From assembly GCF_051961875.1 (NCBI RefSeq), contig NZ_JBQCCV010000125.1, positions 62,001 to 126,000 of the forward strand: DNA of 64,000 nucleotides, read 5' to 3'. Positions within the stretch are counted from its first letter, which is position 1, and each line of letters begins with the position of its first letter. Made by a program: the position numbers and the translations under genes. The notes below the pieces were generated by a model. The model was not told where the DNA came from, did no database searches, and worked only from the letters and a program-made list of their open reading frames with translations. The DNA comes from Intrasporangium_A sp051961875. GTDB lineage: Bacteria > Actinomycetota > Actinomycetes > Actinomycetales > Dermatophilaceae. Positions 7,827-15,426 of the stretch are shown here, piece after piece.

Positions 7827-8057
7827 ATGGCGAACGACGGGCAGACGGACTCTCGGGCGCGACTCTTGGACATGCTGCTGGAGAAGGTTGCCGAGGATCT
7901 CTACCCCTCGGGCATGATGATGGACCTCATCGAGGAGCTGCTTCAGCCCGATGAGGTTGCGGCGTACGTAGCAGTGCTCATGGAGAAGATGCAGGACGAC
8001 GCCTACCCGAGCGTCGGAATGATGCGGCGTGTCACAGCGCTGCTGGGACCTGCCTGA
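7827..8057 (+). CDS. small protein of unknown function with internal duplication, gas-vesicle-associated
   Basis: This 76-residue acidic protein is of no family I recognise. The ATG at 7827 is chosen over 7824 because GGAGG (7816-7820) then has 6-nt spacing. The protein holds two copies of one motif: LLEKVAEDLYPSGMMMDLIE at about residues 15-34 and LMEKMQDDAYPSVGMMRRVT at about residues 49-68. Each could form two short helices joined by a YPS turn. No signal peptide or membrane segment is visible. It lies 10 nt before a small membrane-protein gene and just ahead of the gvp genes, so a role in gas vesicle formation or its control is inferred from position only. Confidence 0.7.
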   Translation: MANDGQTDSRARLLDMLLEKVAEDLYPSGMMMDLIEELLQPDEVAAYVAVLMEKMQDDAYPSVGMMRRVTALLGPA

Positions 8058-8067
8058 GGCGCGGCTC

Positions 8068-8424
8068 ATGAAGACGTTGCGCTGGGCCGCGGCGAGCCTG
8101 CTCGGGCTGCTCTCCGGCCTGCTCGCACTGGTGGGGCTCCTTCTTTGCGTCACCGTCATCCTGCTGCCCTTGGGCATCCCCGTCCTCGCCCTGGCCAGAC
8201 GACTGATGCAGCTTGCCGGGCGCCTTGTCGTGCCCCGTGCCGCACGGCACCCCGTGGAGGGTCTGGAGGATTCAGCCCGCCGCATCACCCGCTCGGCCCG
8301 CCGCTCGGCGGGACGGAGTGTCGACGCCACGGCGGACGCGGCGAGCGGCGCGAGCACAGCCATCTCGGAGACGCTCCGGCCCAGATGGACGACCAGGGTC
8401 CGGCGGCGGCTGCATCTGGGCTGA
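8068..8424 (+). CDS. small membrane protein, gas-vesicle-cluster-associated
   Basis: This 118-residue protein has a long hydrophobic N-terminal stretch (about residues 8-45, LLGLLSGLLALVGLLLCVTV then ILLPLGIPVLALA) that could form two membrane helices. A basic, Arg/Ser-rich tail follows. The ATG at 8068 starts the protein 10 nt after the previous stop; an earlier ATG at 8029 overlaps that gene and adds unlikely residues. No family was recognised. It is probably co-transcribed with the 76-residue gene upstream, ahead of the gvpY promoter. Function is unknown. Confidence 0.65.
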   Translation: MKTLRWAAASLLGLLSGLLALVGLLLCVTVILLPLGIPVLALARRLMQLAGRLVVPRAARHPVEGLEDSARRITRSARRSAGRSVDATADAASGASTAISETLRPRWTTRVRRRLHLG

Positions 8425-8543
8425 ACCACACCCGTCCGTCGGCCGTCGCTTCGCTCGCTGACGGACGTCCGTACCCATGCCGATCCGTGCTCCGTACGGG
8501 TCCACAAGCACGTCCTGGATGACCGGGCTTTACCAACCCTTCA

Positions 8544-8571
8544 GGGTTTCATGACCTTGGAGAGGGGGTAC
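8544..8571 (+). promoter_or_regulatory. stress-sigma (SigB/SigF-like) promoter before the gvp operon
   Basis: GGGTTT (8544-8549), 16 bp, then GGGTAC (8566-8571) fits the actinobacterial stress-sigma pattern (GNNT-N14-16-GGGTAY, as described for Streptomyces SigB). It lies 29 bp before the gvpY start codon, downstream of two small unknown genes. This predicts stress or stationary-phase induction of the operon. Confidence 0.55.
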
Positions 8572-8599
8572 CCGGGATCGCGAAGGAGGTGGCCGCGAC

Positions 8600-9409
8600 G
8601 TGCCGCCCAGAACGGACGCATCGCGGCTTGGGCACATGGCTGCACAAACTAAGATCGTCGTCGGAGTGTTGGGTGGATACCTGCTCGGACGCACCAAGAA
8701 GTTCCGCCTCGCCCTGACCCTGGGGAGCATGCTCGCCGGCCAGCGGCTCGTGAACAACCGAGAGGACCTGCTGGCACAGGGCTCGAAGCTCCTCGAAGGC
8801 AATCCACAGCTCAAGGCGTTGCAGAGCCAGCTCACGGGCCGGCTCGTCGACGTCGCCCGCGAGGCTGCGCTCGTCGCTGTGGCGACGAGGGTCGAGGCGC
8901 TGACGAAGTCGATCCAGCCCCGGCAGAAGTCGGGGGCCGGCGAGGGCGAGGAGCAGGGTGGCGAATCGGGTTCACCGATCGACACTCTGACGAAGTCGCT
9001 CCCGGGGCGCGGGCGGGGTCCGGAAGCGGAGTCGCAGAAAGGGCAGGCCGAAGGCGACGAGGCGGAGGAGCAGCCCGAGCAACAGGCCGACGAACGGATG
9101 GGGGACGAGGAGGAGTCTGACGAGGCGGACGACCGGATGGGCGGCCGGGACGAGACCGACCAGATGGGGGACCAGGACGAGTCCGAGGAGACGGACGAAG
9201 CCGCCGGCGGTCGCGCGGACAGCGACGAGGGTGACCGTGCCGGGCAGAGCGGCTCGTCGGGATCGGGCTTCGGCGGCTCCCCTTCACAGTCGACCCCCTC
9301 GACCAAGAAGACTGCGGCGAAGGCCGCAAAGGCCGCCAAGGGCATGCCCGGCAGGTCCGGCAAGCGGTCGCCGGCACCCCGTACACGAGCAGGGAGGTCA
9401 GGGTCATGA
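8600..9409 (+). CDS. gvpY: gas vesicle accessory protein GvpY-like
   Basis: This 269-residue protein has an ordered N-terminal part of about 110 residues starting AAQTKIVVGVLGGYLLGRTK, then a long disordered, Glu/Asp- and Gly-rich region and a basic Lys/Ala tail (STKKTAAKAAKAAKG). The start is GTG 8600, with a full AAGGAGGT 9 nt upstream; ATG 8636 is the alternative. The N-terminal signature and the position directly before the SRPBCC gene match GvpY of Streptomyces gas vesicle clusters, from memory. Its role is not established. It overlaps gvpZ by 4 bp. Confidence 0.65.
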   Translation: MPPRTDASRLGHMAAQTKIVVGVLGGYLLGRTKKFRLALTLGSMLAGQRLVNNREDLLAQGSKLLEGNPQLKALQSQLTGRLVDVAREAALVAVATRVEALTKSIQPRQKSGAGEGEEQGGESGSPIDTLTKSLPGRGRGPEAESQKGQAEGDEAEEQPEQQADERMGDEEESDEADDRMGGRDETDQMGDQDESEETDEAAGGRADSDEGDRAGQSGSSGSGFGGSPSQSTPSTKKTAAKAAKAAKGMPGRSGKRSPAPRTRAGRSGS

Positions 9410-10617
9410 CTCCGAACCCGGGCAGTGCCCGACTGAAGTCGGCAACCGGTGACCTGATGAAGACCCTCGGCCAGCGAGCAGTGGGCTCCGTCGGTGACCG
9501 GGTCACCAGTCTGACCGACCGGCTCGAGGACGTGGCGACCGGCAACACCAGCGCGAAGTCCGCCCTCGGCGCAGGCAAGGCGGTGGCCGAGGGGAAGAGC
9601 CCGATCGGGGGCGCACTGAAGGGTGCGGCCTCGGCGATCAAGGACAAGATCTCCGGGCTGGGCGGAGGCTCCGAGTCAGGAGGCGGCTCCAGGAAGTCGC
9701 CCAAGGCCACCAAGGCGACCAACATCGTCGAGGTGATCGACGTCGGTGTGCCGGTCCGCGTCGCCTACGACCAGTGGACCGAGTTCGGCGCATTCCCCTC
9801 CTTCATGAAGAAGGTGGAGAACGTCGACGCCAAGGAGGACACCAAGCTCGACTGGAAGGCGCAGATCTTCTGGTCGCACCGGGAGTGGGAGGCCACGATC
9901 CTCGAGCAGGTGCCGGATGAGCGCATCGTCTGGCGCTCCAAGGGGCCGAAGGGCCATCCGGACGGGGCGGTGACGTTCCACGAGCTCACCCCCGACCTGA
10001 CTCGGATCATCGTGGTCCTCGAGTACTACCCCCAGGGTCTCTTCGAACGGACCGGGAACCTGTGGCGGGCCCAGGGTCGGCGTACACGCGTCGAGCTGAA
10101 GCACTTCCAGAGGCACGTCATGACCCGGACCATCCTCGATCCGGAGGAGCTCGAGGGCTGGCGCGGCACCATCGAGGACGGCGAGGTCGTCACGTCCCAC
10201 GAGGATGCCGTGGCCGAGGAAGAACAGCAGGAGCAGGAGCAAGAGCAGGGGGACGGCGGCGACGAGGAGTACGACGAGGAGTCGGCCGCGCCCGAGGACG
10301 AGTACGAGGACGAGGACGCCGACCAGGGCGAGGAGTACGACGAGGACTCGGGCGAGGAAGACTCGGGCGCCCCGGAGGACGAGTACGAGGACGAGGGCTC
10401 CGACCAGGATGAGGAGTACGACGAGGAGTCGGCTGCGCCCGAGGACGAGTACGAGGACGAGGACTCCGACCAGGGCGAGGCCGCCGGCGACGAGGAACCG
10501 GCCGGTTCGGAGGGGGCAAACGGACAGAACGCGGGTGGAAGCCGTCAGGAAGGCTCCACCACCCAGGACGAGGGCTCGCAGCAGCGGCGCCCACGGCGGC
10601 GACAGCCTGCCAGATGA
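9406..10617 (+). CDS. gvpZ: gas vesicle-associated SRPBCC protein, GvpZ-like, with acidic repeat tail
   Basis: This 403-residue protein has a basic/helical N-terminal third. Residues about 110-250 form an SRPBCC (polyketide cyclase/START-like) domain: EVIDVGVPVRVAYDQWTEF, then FMKKVENVD, IVWRSKGPKGHPDGAVTF and LEYYPQGLFER. The C-terminal third is extremely acidic, with three imperfect copies of an EEYDEESAAPEDEYEDED-type unit. SRPBCC domains bind hydrophobic ligands; what this one binds in gas vesicle biology is unknown. It overlaps gvpY by 4 bp and lies 46 bp before gvpA. Confidence 0.7.
   Translation: MTPNPGSARLKSATGDLMKTLGQRAVGSVGDRVTSLTDRLEDVATGNTSAKSALGAGKAVAEGKSPIGGALKGAASAIKDKISGLGGGSESGGGSRKSPKATKATNIVEVIDVGVPVRVAYDQWTEFGAFPSFMKKVENVDAKEDTKLDWKAQIFWSHREWEATILEQVPDERIVWRSKGPKGHPDGAVTFHELTPDLTRIIVVLEYYPQGLFERTGNLWRAQGRRTRVELKHFQRHVMTRTILDPEELEGWRGTIEDGEVVTSHEDAVAEEEQQEQEQEQGDGGDEEYDEESAAPEDEYEDEDADQGEEYDEDSGEEDSGAPEDEYEDEGSDQDEEYDEESAAPEDEYEDEDSDQGEAAGDEEPAGSEGANGQNAGGSRQEGSTTQDEGSQQRRPRRRQPAR
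10264..10476 (+). repeat. three tandem acidic-coding repeats within gvpZ
   Basis: The units are 66, 81 and 66 bp (10264-10329, 10330-10410, 10411-10476). They share a core starting GAGGAGTACGACGAGGA and ending near GACCAGG. The middle unit carries a 15-bp insertion. All lengths are multiples of three, so the frame is kept. Confidence 0.9.
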
Positions 10618-10663
10618 GAAAGGTCGTGATCATGACGCGCGCAGGCAACGGGGAGGCTGAGCT

Positions 10664-11056
10664 ATGACGGTCCAGGCACAACGACGCGGCGGCGGATATC
10701 TGACTCGCCCGGCTCCAAGCGGGCTCGCGGACGTCATCGACATCATCCTCGACAAGGGCATCGTCATCGACGCCTACGTCCGGGTCTCGTTGGTCGGCAT
10801 CGAACTGCTCACCATTGACGCTCGGATCGTCATCGCAAGCGTCGACACCTACCTTCGGTTCGCCGAGGCGACCAACCGGCTCGACCTGTATGAGAAGGGT
10901 GGCAAGGACCTCGGCGAGATGGTCCAGGACCTGCAGCGCGGCGGGGCTTCGGGCAAGACACAAGGTGCCGTGGAAGGGGTCAAGCGGGCCCTTCGCGGGC
11001 ACGGCGACGATGAGGGTAGGCGGACGTCCAAGAAGCAAGCAGAGGAATCACACTGA
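10664..11056 (+). CDS. gvpA: gas vesicle major structural protein GvpA
   Basis: GvpA assembles into the ribbed protein wall of the gas vesicle. Residues about 17-70 carry the nearly invariant family core: GLADVIDIILDKGIVIDAYV, then RVSLVGIELLTIDARIVIAS and VDTYLRFAEA. The protein is 130 residues, longer than cyanobacterial GvpA, because of a hydrophilic C-terminal extension, as also seen in streptomycetes. The two GvpA-family paralogues in the cluster (gvpJ, gvpS) are more divergent, so this one is taken as the main shell protein. It is followed after 8 bp by gvpF. Confidence 0.92.
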   Translation: MTVQAQRRGGGYLTRPAPSGLADVIDIILDKGIVIDAYVRVSLVGIELLTIDARIVIASVDTYLRFAEATNRLDLYEKGGKDLGEMVQDLQRGGASGKTQGAVEGVKRALRGHGDDEGRRTSKKQAEESH

Positions 11057-11064
11057 GGCCGCAC

Positions 11065-11874
11065 ATGTCGAGCGAACCGGTTGTCCTCGGGGGATCACCT
11101 CTTCGCGCGGACCAAGACGGAGAGCTGTTCGTCTATGCGGTCCTGTGCGCTGCAGACGCCTCTGGGACCAGCGGCCCCCCTGCTCCCGACCTCATCGGAG
11201 TCGCCGACCAGCCGGTGCAGTTCGTGCTGTTCGGTGACCTGGCAACGGCGGTCTCGGTGGTCGATCCAGATCGACCGCCGAGCCGCCGCGCCGACCTTCT
11301 GGCCTACGAGTCCGTCCTCCGTGACCTGGCCGAGGAGTGGCCGGTTGTGCCCGTGCGTTTCGGCACGGTCATGCCTGACCTGGAGCGACTGGTGGCGGAG
11401 TTGGTGCTGCCGCGGCGCGAGCAGTTCACCGCGCTGCTCGCCAGCCTGCGTGGACATCAGCAGTTCAACCTGCGGGCCGTCCCCGTCGAAGACGCAGTGC
11501 TGGCCGACGTCGTCGCCGGCAGCCCTGAGATCCGCGAGCTCAGGGAGCGGACCAAGGACGTGCCCGAAGAGGTGTCGTACCGGGAACGGGTCCGTCTCGG
11601 TGAGCTGGTCTCCCGCGCTCTGGAGGAGCGCAGCACCCATGACGCGAACCTGTTGATGGACGTCGTGGTCCCGCTCGCCGCTGCCCACCGAGTACGGGCC
11701 CTCCCGTCCGCGACCCAGGTCCTGGATGTGGCACTGCTCGTGGACAGGGACCGGTCCGATGAGTTCGTGGGCGGCCTCGAGGAGCTTGCGGAGGCAGTGC
11801 ACGAGACGATCGAGATGACACTGCTCGGGCCACTCGCGCCGTTCGACTTCGTGGGAGACGCCTCATGGGACTGA
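11065..11874 (+). CDS. gvpF: gas vesicle protein GvpF (GvpL/GvpF family)
   Basis: This 269-residue protein is of the GvpL/GvpF family, which binds GvpA and helps nucleate vesicle assembly. Signatures are LFVYAVLCAAD near residue 21, the central block WPVVPVRFGTVMPDLERLVA, and the C-terminal GPLAPFDFV motif common to the family. It is the first of two paralogues here; the second (gvpL) is at 13052. The F/L naming follows position in the operon. It overlaps gvpG by 10 bp. Confidence 0.88.
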   Translation: MSSEPVVLGGSPLRADQDGELFVYAVLCAADASGTSGPPAPDLIGVADQPVQFVLFGDLATAVSVVDPDRPPSRRADLLAYESVLRDLAEEWPVVPVRFGTVMPDLERLVAELVLPRREQFTALLASLRGHQQFNLRAVPVEDAVLADVVAGSPEIRELRERTKDVPEEVSYRERVRLGELVSRALEERSTHDANLLMDVVVPLAAAHRVRALPSATQVLDVALLVDRDRSDEFVGGLEELAEAVHETIEMTLLGPLAPFDFVGDASWD

Positions 11875-12110
11875 TCACCGGGATCCTGACACTGCCGCTC
11901 GCCCCACTGCGGGGAGTCGTCGCTGTGGCCGAGCAGATCCGTAGGCAGGCAGAGGACGTCTACTACGACCCTGCCGCGATCAGGCGCGAGCTCGAGGACG
12001 TGAACCACTTGCGACAGACGGGCGAGCTGGACGACGCGACCGCAACCGCGATGGAGGAGCACCTCATCGAGCGGCTGATGGCGGCACAGGAGAGGACGGG
12101 CCATGGCTGA
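11865..12110 (+). CDS. gvpG: gas vesicle protein GvpG
   Basis: This 81-residue protein matches the GvpG family: LITGILTLPLAPLRGVVAVA at the start, then EQIRRQAEDVYYDPAAIRRE and a helical L-x-L-x-x-x-TGE-L-D-D segment. GvpG is a small helical assembly factor that acts with GvpF/GvpL. It overlaps gvpF by 10 bp and gvpO by 8 bp, so translation is probably coupled. Confidence 0.9.
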   Translation: MGLITGILTLPLAPLRGVVAVAEQIRRQAEDVYYDPAAIRRELEDVNHLRQTGELDDATATAMEEHLIERLMAAQERTGHG

Positions 12111-12615
12111 GGCTGACCCGAGCGGCGCCCACGACGAGGCGGCCCCGAGCGAGGAAGACCACGAGCGGTCCCGCACGTCATCGGCACCACGCGCCAAGAA
12201 GGCAGTTCGCCCGAAGTCAGGCAGCAAGGCCGCGGGCAGGCCCGGCAGGCACGGCGTGGCAGACCACGACAGAGGGTCGGAGCGGGATGCAGAGGCGAGC
12301 CGGAACGCGGACGGTCGAAGCGCCCGACCTTCCCATGACCACGAGAGACGTGCTCTGACCGGCGCGCAGGCCGCACGGCGAGCAGCGCAGGAGTTGGTGG
12401 AGCTGACCAGCAAGGACCTCGAGGGCGTCATCGGCATCCGCAGGGACGGCGACTCGTGGAAGGTCGAGATCGAGGCCCTCGAGATGCGGCGGATACCCAG
12501 CACGACAGACGTGCTCGCCGTCTACGAGGTGTCCCTCGACGCGGAGGGTGAGCTGGTCGGCTACCAGCGCGTCGCGCGGTACGTGCGCGGGAACGCCGGA
12601 GAGGAACGCAGTTGA
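12103..12615 (+). CDS. gvpO: gas vesicle protein GvpO
   Basis: This 170-residue protein has a charged, probably disordered N-terminal half and a C-terminal GvpO domain (about residues 85-165). The domain contains LTSKDLEGVIGIRRDGDSW, VEIEALEMRRIPSTTDVLAV and YEVSLDAEGELVGYQRVARY. GvpO is needed for vesicle formation in halophiles and is conserved in actinobacterial clusters; its exact role is not settled. Here it lies between gvpG and gvpJ, whereas in Streptomyces, from memory, it precedes gvpA. Confidence 0.88.
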   Translation: MAEADPSGAHDEAAPSEEDHERSRTSSAPRAKKAVRPKSGSKAAGRPGRHGVADHDRGSERDAEASRNADGRSARPSHDHERRALTGAQAARRAAQELVELTSKDLEGVIGIRRDGDSWKVEIEALEMRRIPSTTDVLAVYEVSLDAEGELVGYQRVARYVRGNAGEERS

Positions 12616-13055
12616 CGGACGCCCCGACGGAGAGCACGCAGCGGGTTCCGCAAGGGACAGACCCGGCACGGGGCTACTTCCCCACGGCTCCGAGCCGGTT
12701 GGAAGGACCGCAGCCTGCGACGCTCGCCGACATCCTCGAGCGCGTGCTCGACAAGGGCATCATCATCGCCGGAGACATCCGTGTGAACCTGCTCGACATC
12801 GAGCTGCTCACCATCAAGCTGCGCCTCCTGGTCGTCTCGGTCGACAAGGCAGAGGAGATGGGTATCGACTGGTGGCGGCACGACCCGATGTTGACCGTTC
12901 GCGAGCGTGGTCTCGACGAGGAGAACCGTCAGCTGCGCGAGCGCATAGCGGAGCTGGAGGGGCGTGCGGACGACGGTGAGGACTCGGGGGAGGACGAGGA
13001 GGGCCAGACCGTCCCGCAGCCCGAGAGTTCCGGAGAATCCGAGGACGCCGAATGA
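12612..13055 (+). CDS. gvpJ: gas vesicle protein GvpJ (GvpA family)
   Basis: This 147-residue GvpA-family protein has the GvpJ signature LLDIELLTIKLRLLVVSVDK followed by AEEMGIDWWRHDP. Before it comes the usual ADILERVLDKGIIIAGDI helix. A charged coiled-coil-like segment and an acidic tail complete it. GvpJ-type proteins are minor components thought to act at vesicle tips or nucleation. Translation starts at TTG 12612, overlapping the gvpO stop by 4 bp (TTGA); no better start fits. Confidence 0.88.
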   Translation: MTDAPTESTQRVPQGTDPARGYFPTAPSRLEGPQPATLADILERVLDKGIIIAGDIRVNLLDIELLTIKLRLLVVSVDKAEEMGIDWWRHDPMLTVRERGLDEENRQLRERIAELEGRADDGEDSGEDEEGQTVPQPESSGESEDAE

Positions 13056-13873
13056 CTGGGCCGACGGCACTTCCCGACGCCCCGGGTCCCGTTGGTGAGT
13101 CCGACGACCTGCCGGCCACGGCCACCTACATGTACGCCGTCTCACGAGGTCTGCGCGCCGCTGACCTCGAGGAGGTGCGTGGCTTCGACGACCAGCCGCT
13201 CCGGCTGGTGCCGCACGAGGGCCTCGTCGCCGTCGTCAGCACAGTGCCGTTGAGCTCGTTCGGGGAGGACGCGCTGCGTCGGAACCTCGAGGATTTCGAC
13301 TGGCTCGCCAGGACCGCGCGGTTGCACGACTCGGGGGTCCAGGCGGCATCGGTCAGCGCGCCCACCGCACCGATGCGGCTGGCCACCGTCTTCCACAGCG
13401 ATGACGCGATCCGGCGCCGCCTCGGGGAGTGGTCCACCGATCTCGGTCGCGTGCTGGACCGGGTGGCCGGATGTGGGGAATGGAGCGTCAAGGTCCTCGC
13501 GCGCCCGAGCAGCGACGAGCGGCTTGCTGGGTCGCCCGATCGGCCCGCGAGCGGTGCCGAGTACCTCCGGCGCAAGAAGGCCCAGAATCTCCAGCGGCTT
13601 GAGGTCGACGCGCGGGCGACGGAGGTCGCGCACCTCGTGCACGAGCAGCTCAAGGGTGGATCCAGGGCAAGTCGGCAGCTGCCTGCGCAGGACCCCCGGC
13701 TGTCGGGCCACCAAGGTGCCATGGTCCTCAACGCCGCATACCTGGTCCCCGACGACGCCGCCGCTGACTTCGCAGCCCTGGTCGCGAGCCTCGCCGAGCA
13801 GCACCCCGAGGTGTCCATCGACTCGCGGGGCCCATGGCCTCCCTACTCCTTCGCCACGTTGGAGGAGCAATGA
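13052..13873 (+). CDS. gvpL: gas vesicle protein GvpL (GvpL/GvpF family)
   Basis: This 273-residue GvpL/GvpF-family protein has the N-terminal TYMYAVSRGL block, MRLATVFHSDDAIRRRL in the middle, WSVKVLARPSSDERL, and the C-terminal PWPPYSFATLEE motif (family P-W-P-P-Y-S/N-F). It overlaps gvpJ and gvpS by 4 bp each. Family members link the shell protein to other Gvp factors during assembly. Confidence 0.9.
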   Translation: MTGPTALPDAPGPVGESDDLPATATYMYAVSRGLRAADLEEVRGFDDQPLRLVPHEGLVAVVSTVPLSSFGEDALRRNLEDFDWLARTARLHDSGVQAASVSAPTAPMRLATVFHSDDAIRRRLGEWSTDLGRVLDRVAGCGEWSVKVLARPSSDERLAGSPDRPASGAEYLRRKKAQNLQRLEVDARATEVAHLVHEQLKGGSRASRQLPAQDPRLSGHQGAMVLNAAYLVPDDAAADFAALVASLAEQHPEVSIDSRGPWPPYSFATLEEQ

Positions 13874-14121
13874 CGCTCCACGCCGGCACGTCAGCGAGCG
13901 CAGAGCTGGGCGGCGGCCACGACCGCCCCAGGCCGGCCCGAGACCTGGCCCCCATCGGCCTCGTCGATCTCCTGGACCGGTTGCTCGGGGCGGGAGTCGT
14001 GGTGGCCGGCGATGTGGTGGTCTCGCTCGCGGGTGTGGACCTCGTGGAGATCCGGCTGCAGCTCCTGATCAGCTCGGTGCGCCCCGAGATGGCAGAGAGC
14101 AGGAAGGGGTCAGGGGGATGA
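13870..14121 (+). CDS. gvpS: gas vesicle protein GvpS (GvpA family)
   Basis: This 83-residue divergent GvpA-family protein has the core LVDLLDRLLGAGVVVAGDVV followed by SLAGVDLVEIRLQLLISSV. The ATG at 13870 is preceded by GGAGGAG and overlaps the gvpL stop by 4 bp; a frame-compatible ATG at 13834 lies inside gvpL and lacks such a site. Its place between gvpL and gvpK matches gvpS of Streptomyces clusters. It is probably a minor structural or assembly protein. Confidence 0.87.
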   Translation: MTLHAGTSASAELGGGHDRPRPARDLAPIGLVDLLDRLLGAGVVVAGDVVVSLAGVDLVEIRLQLLISSVRPEMAESRKGSGG

Positions 14122-14474
14122 ACAAGTGGCCATGGGACGAGCCACCCACCAGCGACAGCGACACGGGCTCAGGTGCCCTCGGCGCCGGAGCACTGGGACG
14201 GATGATCCTGCCGCAGCGCCTGGACACCGATGCTGCAGGAGTCGAACGCGACTTGCTCAAGCTCGTCCTGACCATCATCGAGCTCATCCGGCAGCTGATG
14301 GAGAAGCAGGCGCTGCGCCGGATCGATGAGGACGACCTGACCGAGGAGCAGATCGAGGGCCTGGGCAACGGCCTGATGCATCTGGAGGAGGCCATGGAGG
14401 CCCTCAAGGCCCAGTACGGGCTCACTACAGAGGATCTGAACATCGACCTCGGCCCGCTGGGCACGCTGCTCTGA
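14118..14474 (+). CDS. gvpK: gas vesicle protein GvpK
   Basis: This 118-residue GvpK-family protein has RLDTDAAGVERDLLKLVLTI, then IELIRQLMEKQALRRID and a conserved tail LGLMxLxEAMxxL..GLTxEDLNIDLGPLGxLL. GvpK is required for vesicle formation; its mechanism is not known in detail. ATG 14118 overlaps gvpS by 4 bp and has GGGGG just upstream. It is the last gene of the operon. gvpN and gvpC are not seen in the window, as in Streptomyces clusters. Confidence 0.92.
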   Translation: MNKWPWDEPPTSDSDTGSGALGAGALGRMILPQRLDTDAAGVERDLLKLVLTIIELIRQLMEKQALRRIDEDDLTEEQIEGLGNGLMHLEEAMEALKAQYGLTTEDLNIDLGPLGTLL

Positions 14475-14564
14475 CCGGCCCCGTCCCGGCCCGTGGTCCA
14501 CGTGCGGCAGACACCGGAGCCTCCTGTCGAGGTCCTTCGACCGGCGCCAGGTGCCGTCCAACAC

Positions 14565-15305
14565 TTACATCGTGTTGATGATCAGGCCGATGTGGGTGAA
14601 GTAGTTGAGCGCCCCGAAGATCGCGAAGACGACACCCGCGATGCCCCAGCACCAACCGATGACGGTGAACAGCGAGGTCGGCGTGCCCTTGCGGAGCAGC
14701 GCGGTGAGGGCGAACGGGAAGAGGAGGGCGCCGACGCCGACGAGAGCCAGCAGGGCGGAGATGAAGATCGCCTCGATGAGGGGATAGGAGGCGAAGAGGC
14801 CAGAGATCGGCTCCTGTGGTGGGGCGGCGAACAGTTGGTACTTGATGCCGGCGATCGCGATCGCGATGAGTGCCAGGCCCATGAAGCCGACGAAGGCGCT
14901 GACGGGCCGCGCCACCCGCGCCCAGCCCAGGACGAGCTGACGCGGTTCCGAGAGCAGCGCCGCGCGCCACCAGAGATAGACAGCCGCGGCGAGCAGCAGC
15001 ACGCCGAAGGCCAGGCTCGTCTCACCGAAGATGATGTTGTCGAACGGGAAGCCGCCGGCCGCAAGCGGCCACGTCAAGGTCATGTGCAGCCCGGTCATCG
15101 TCAGGATGAGCCCGAGCACACCGAAATTGAGCGCCCACCCGTCGGTGCTGACCCTGTCCGGGGCCCCCACCAGCTCCCGGCCGAACTGGACGAGGCTGAA
15201 GAGCCCGACGCCGGCCGCGACCGCCATGACGGTGTTGTAGGTGGGCATCTTCGCCCAGTCGATCTTGAGTGCCGGCAGGGCTGTCACGGCTGCGAGGGCC
15301 ACCAC
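14565..15305 (-). CDS. DUF981 family membrane protein
   Basis: This protein of about 246 residues has six to seven hydrophobic helices and the opening KIDWAKMPTYNTVMAVAAG that is characteristic of DUF981 proteins, whose function is unknown. The GTG at 15305 is chosen because GGAAAGAGG lies about 7 nt upstream on the minus strand. The frame is open to 15578, but that part is low-complexity and overlaps the next gene. ATG at about 15253 (MPTYNT) is an alternative. It is divergent from the alcohol dehydrogenase gene and converges on the end of the gvp operon. Confidence 0.78.
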   Translation of the reverse strand: MVALAAVTALPALKIDWAKMPTYNTVMAVAAGVGLFSLVQFGRELVGAPDRVSTDGWALNFGVLGLILTMTGLHMTLTWPLAAGGFPFDNIIFGETSLAFGVLLLAAAVYLWWRAALLSEPRQLVLGWARVARPVSAFVGFMGLALIAIAIAGIKYQLFAAPPQEPISGLFASYPLIEAIFISALLALVGVGALLFPFALTALLRKGTPTSLFTVIGWCWGIAGVVFAIFGALNYFTHIGLIINTM

Positions 15306-15426
15306 ATTGATCGCCTCTTTCCGTCGAGTGCTCCCAGGGATGCATCTGCCCACTGGTGGCCGGTCCTCACGGGCCGCCACGTTCCGTCCCTCGACATGTG
15401 GCGCACCGGCACGCGAGGCTGAACAC

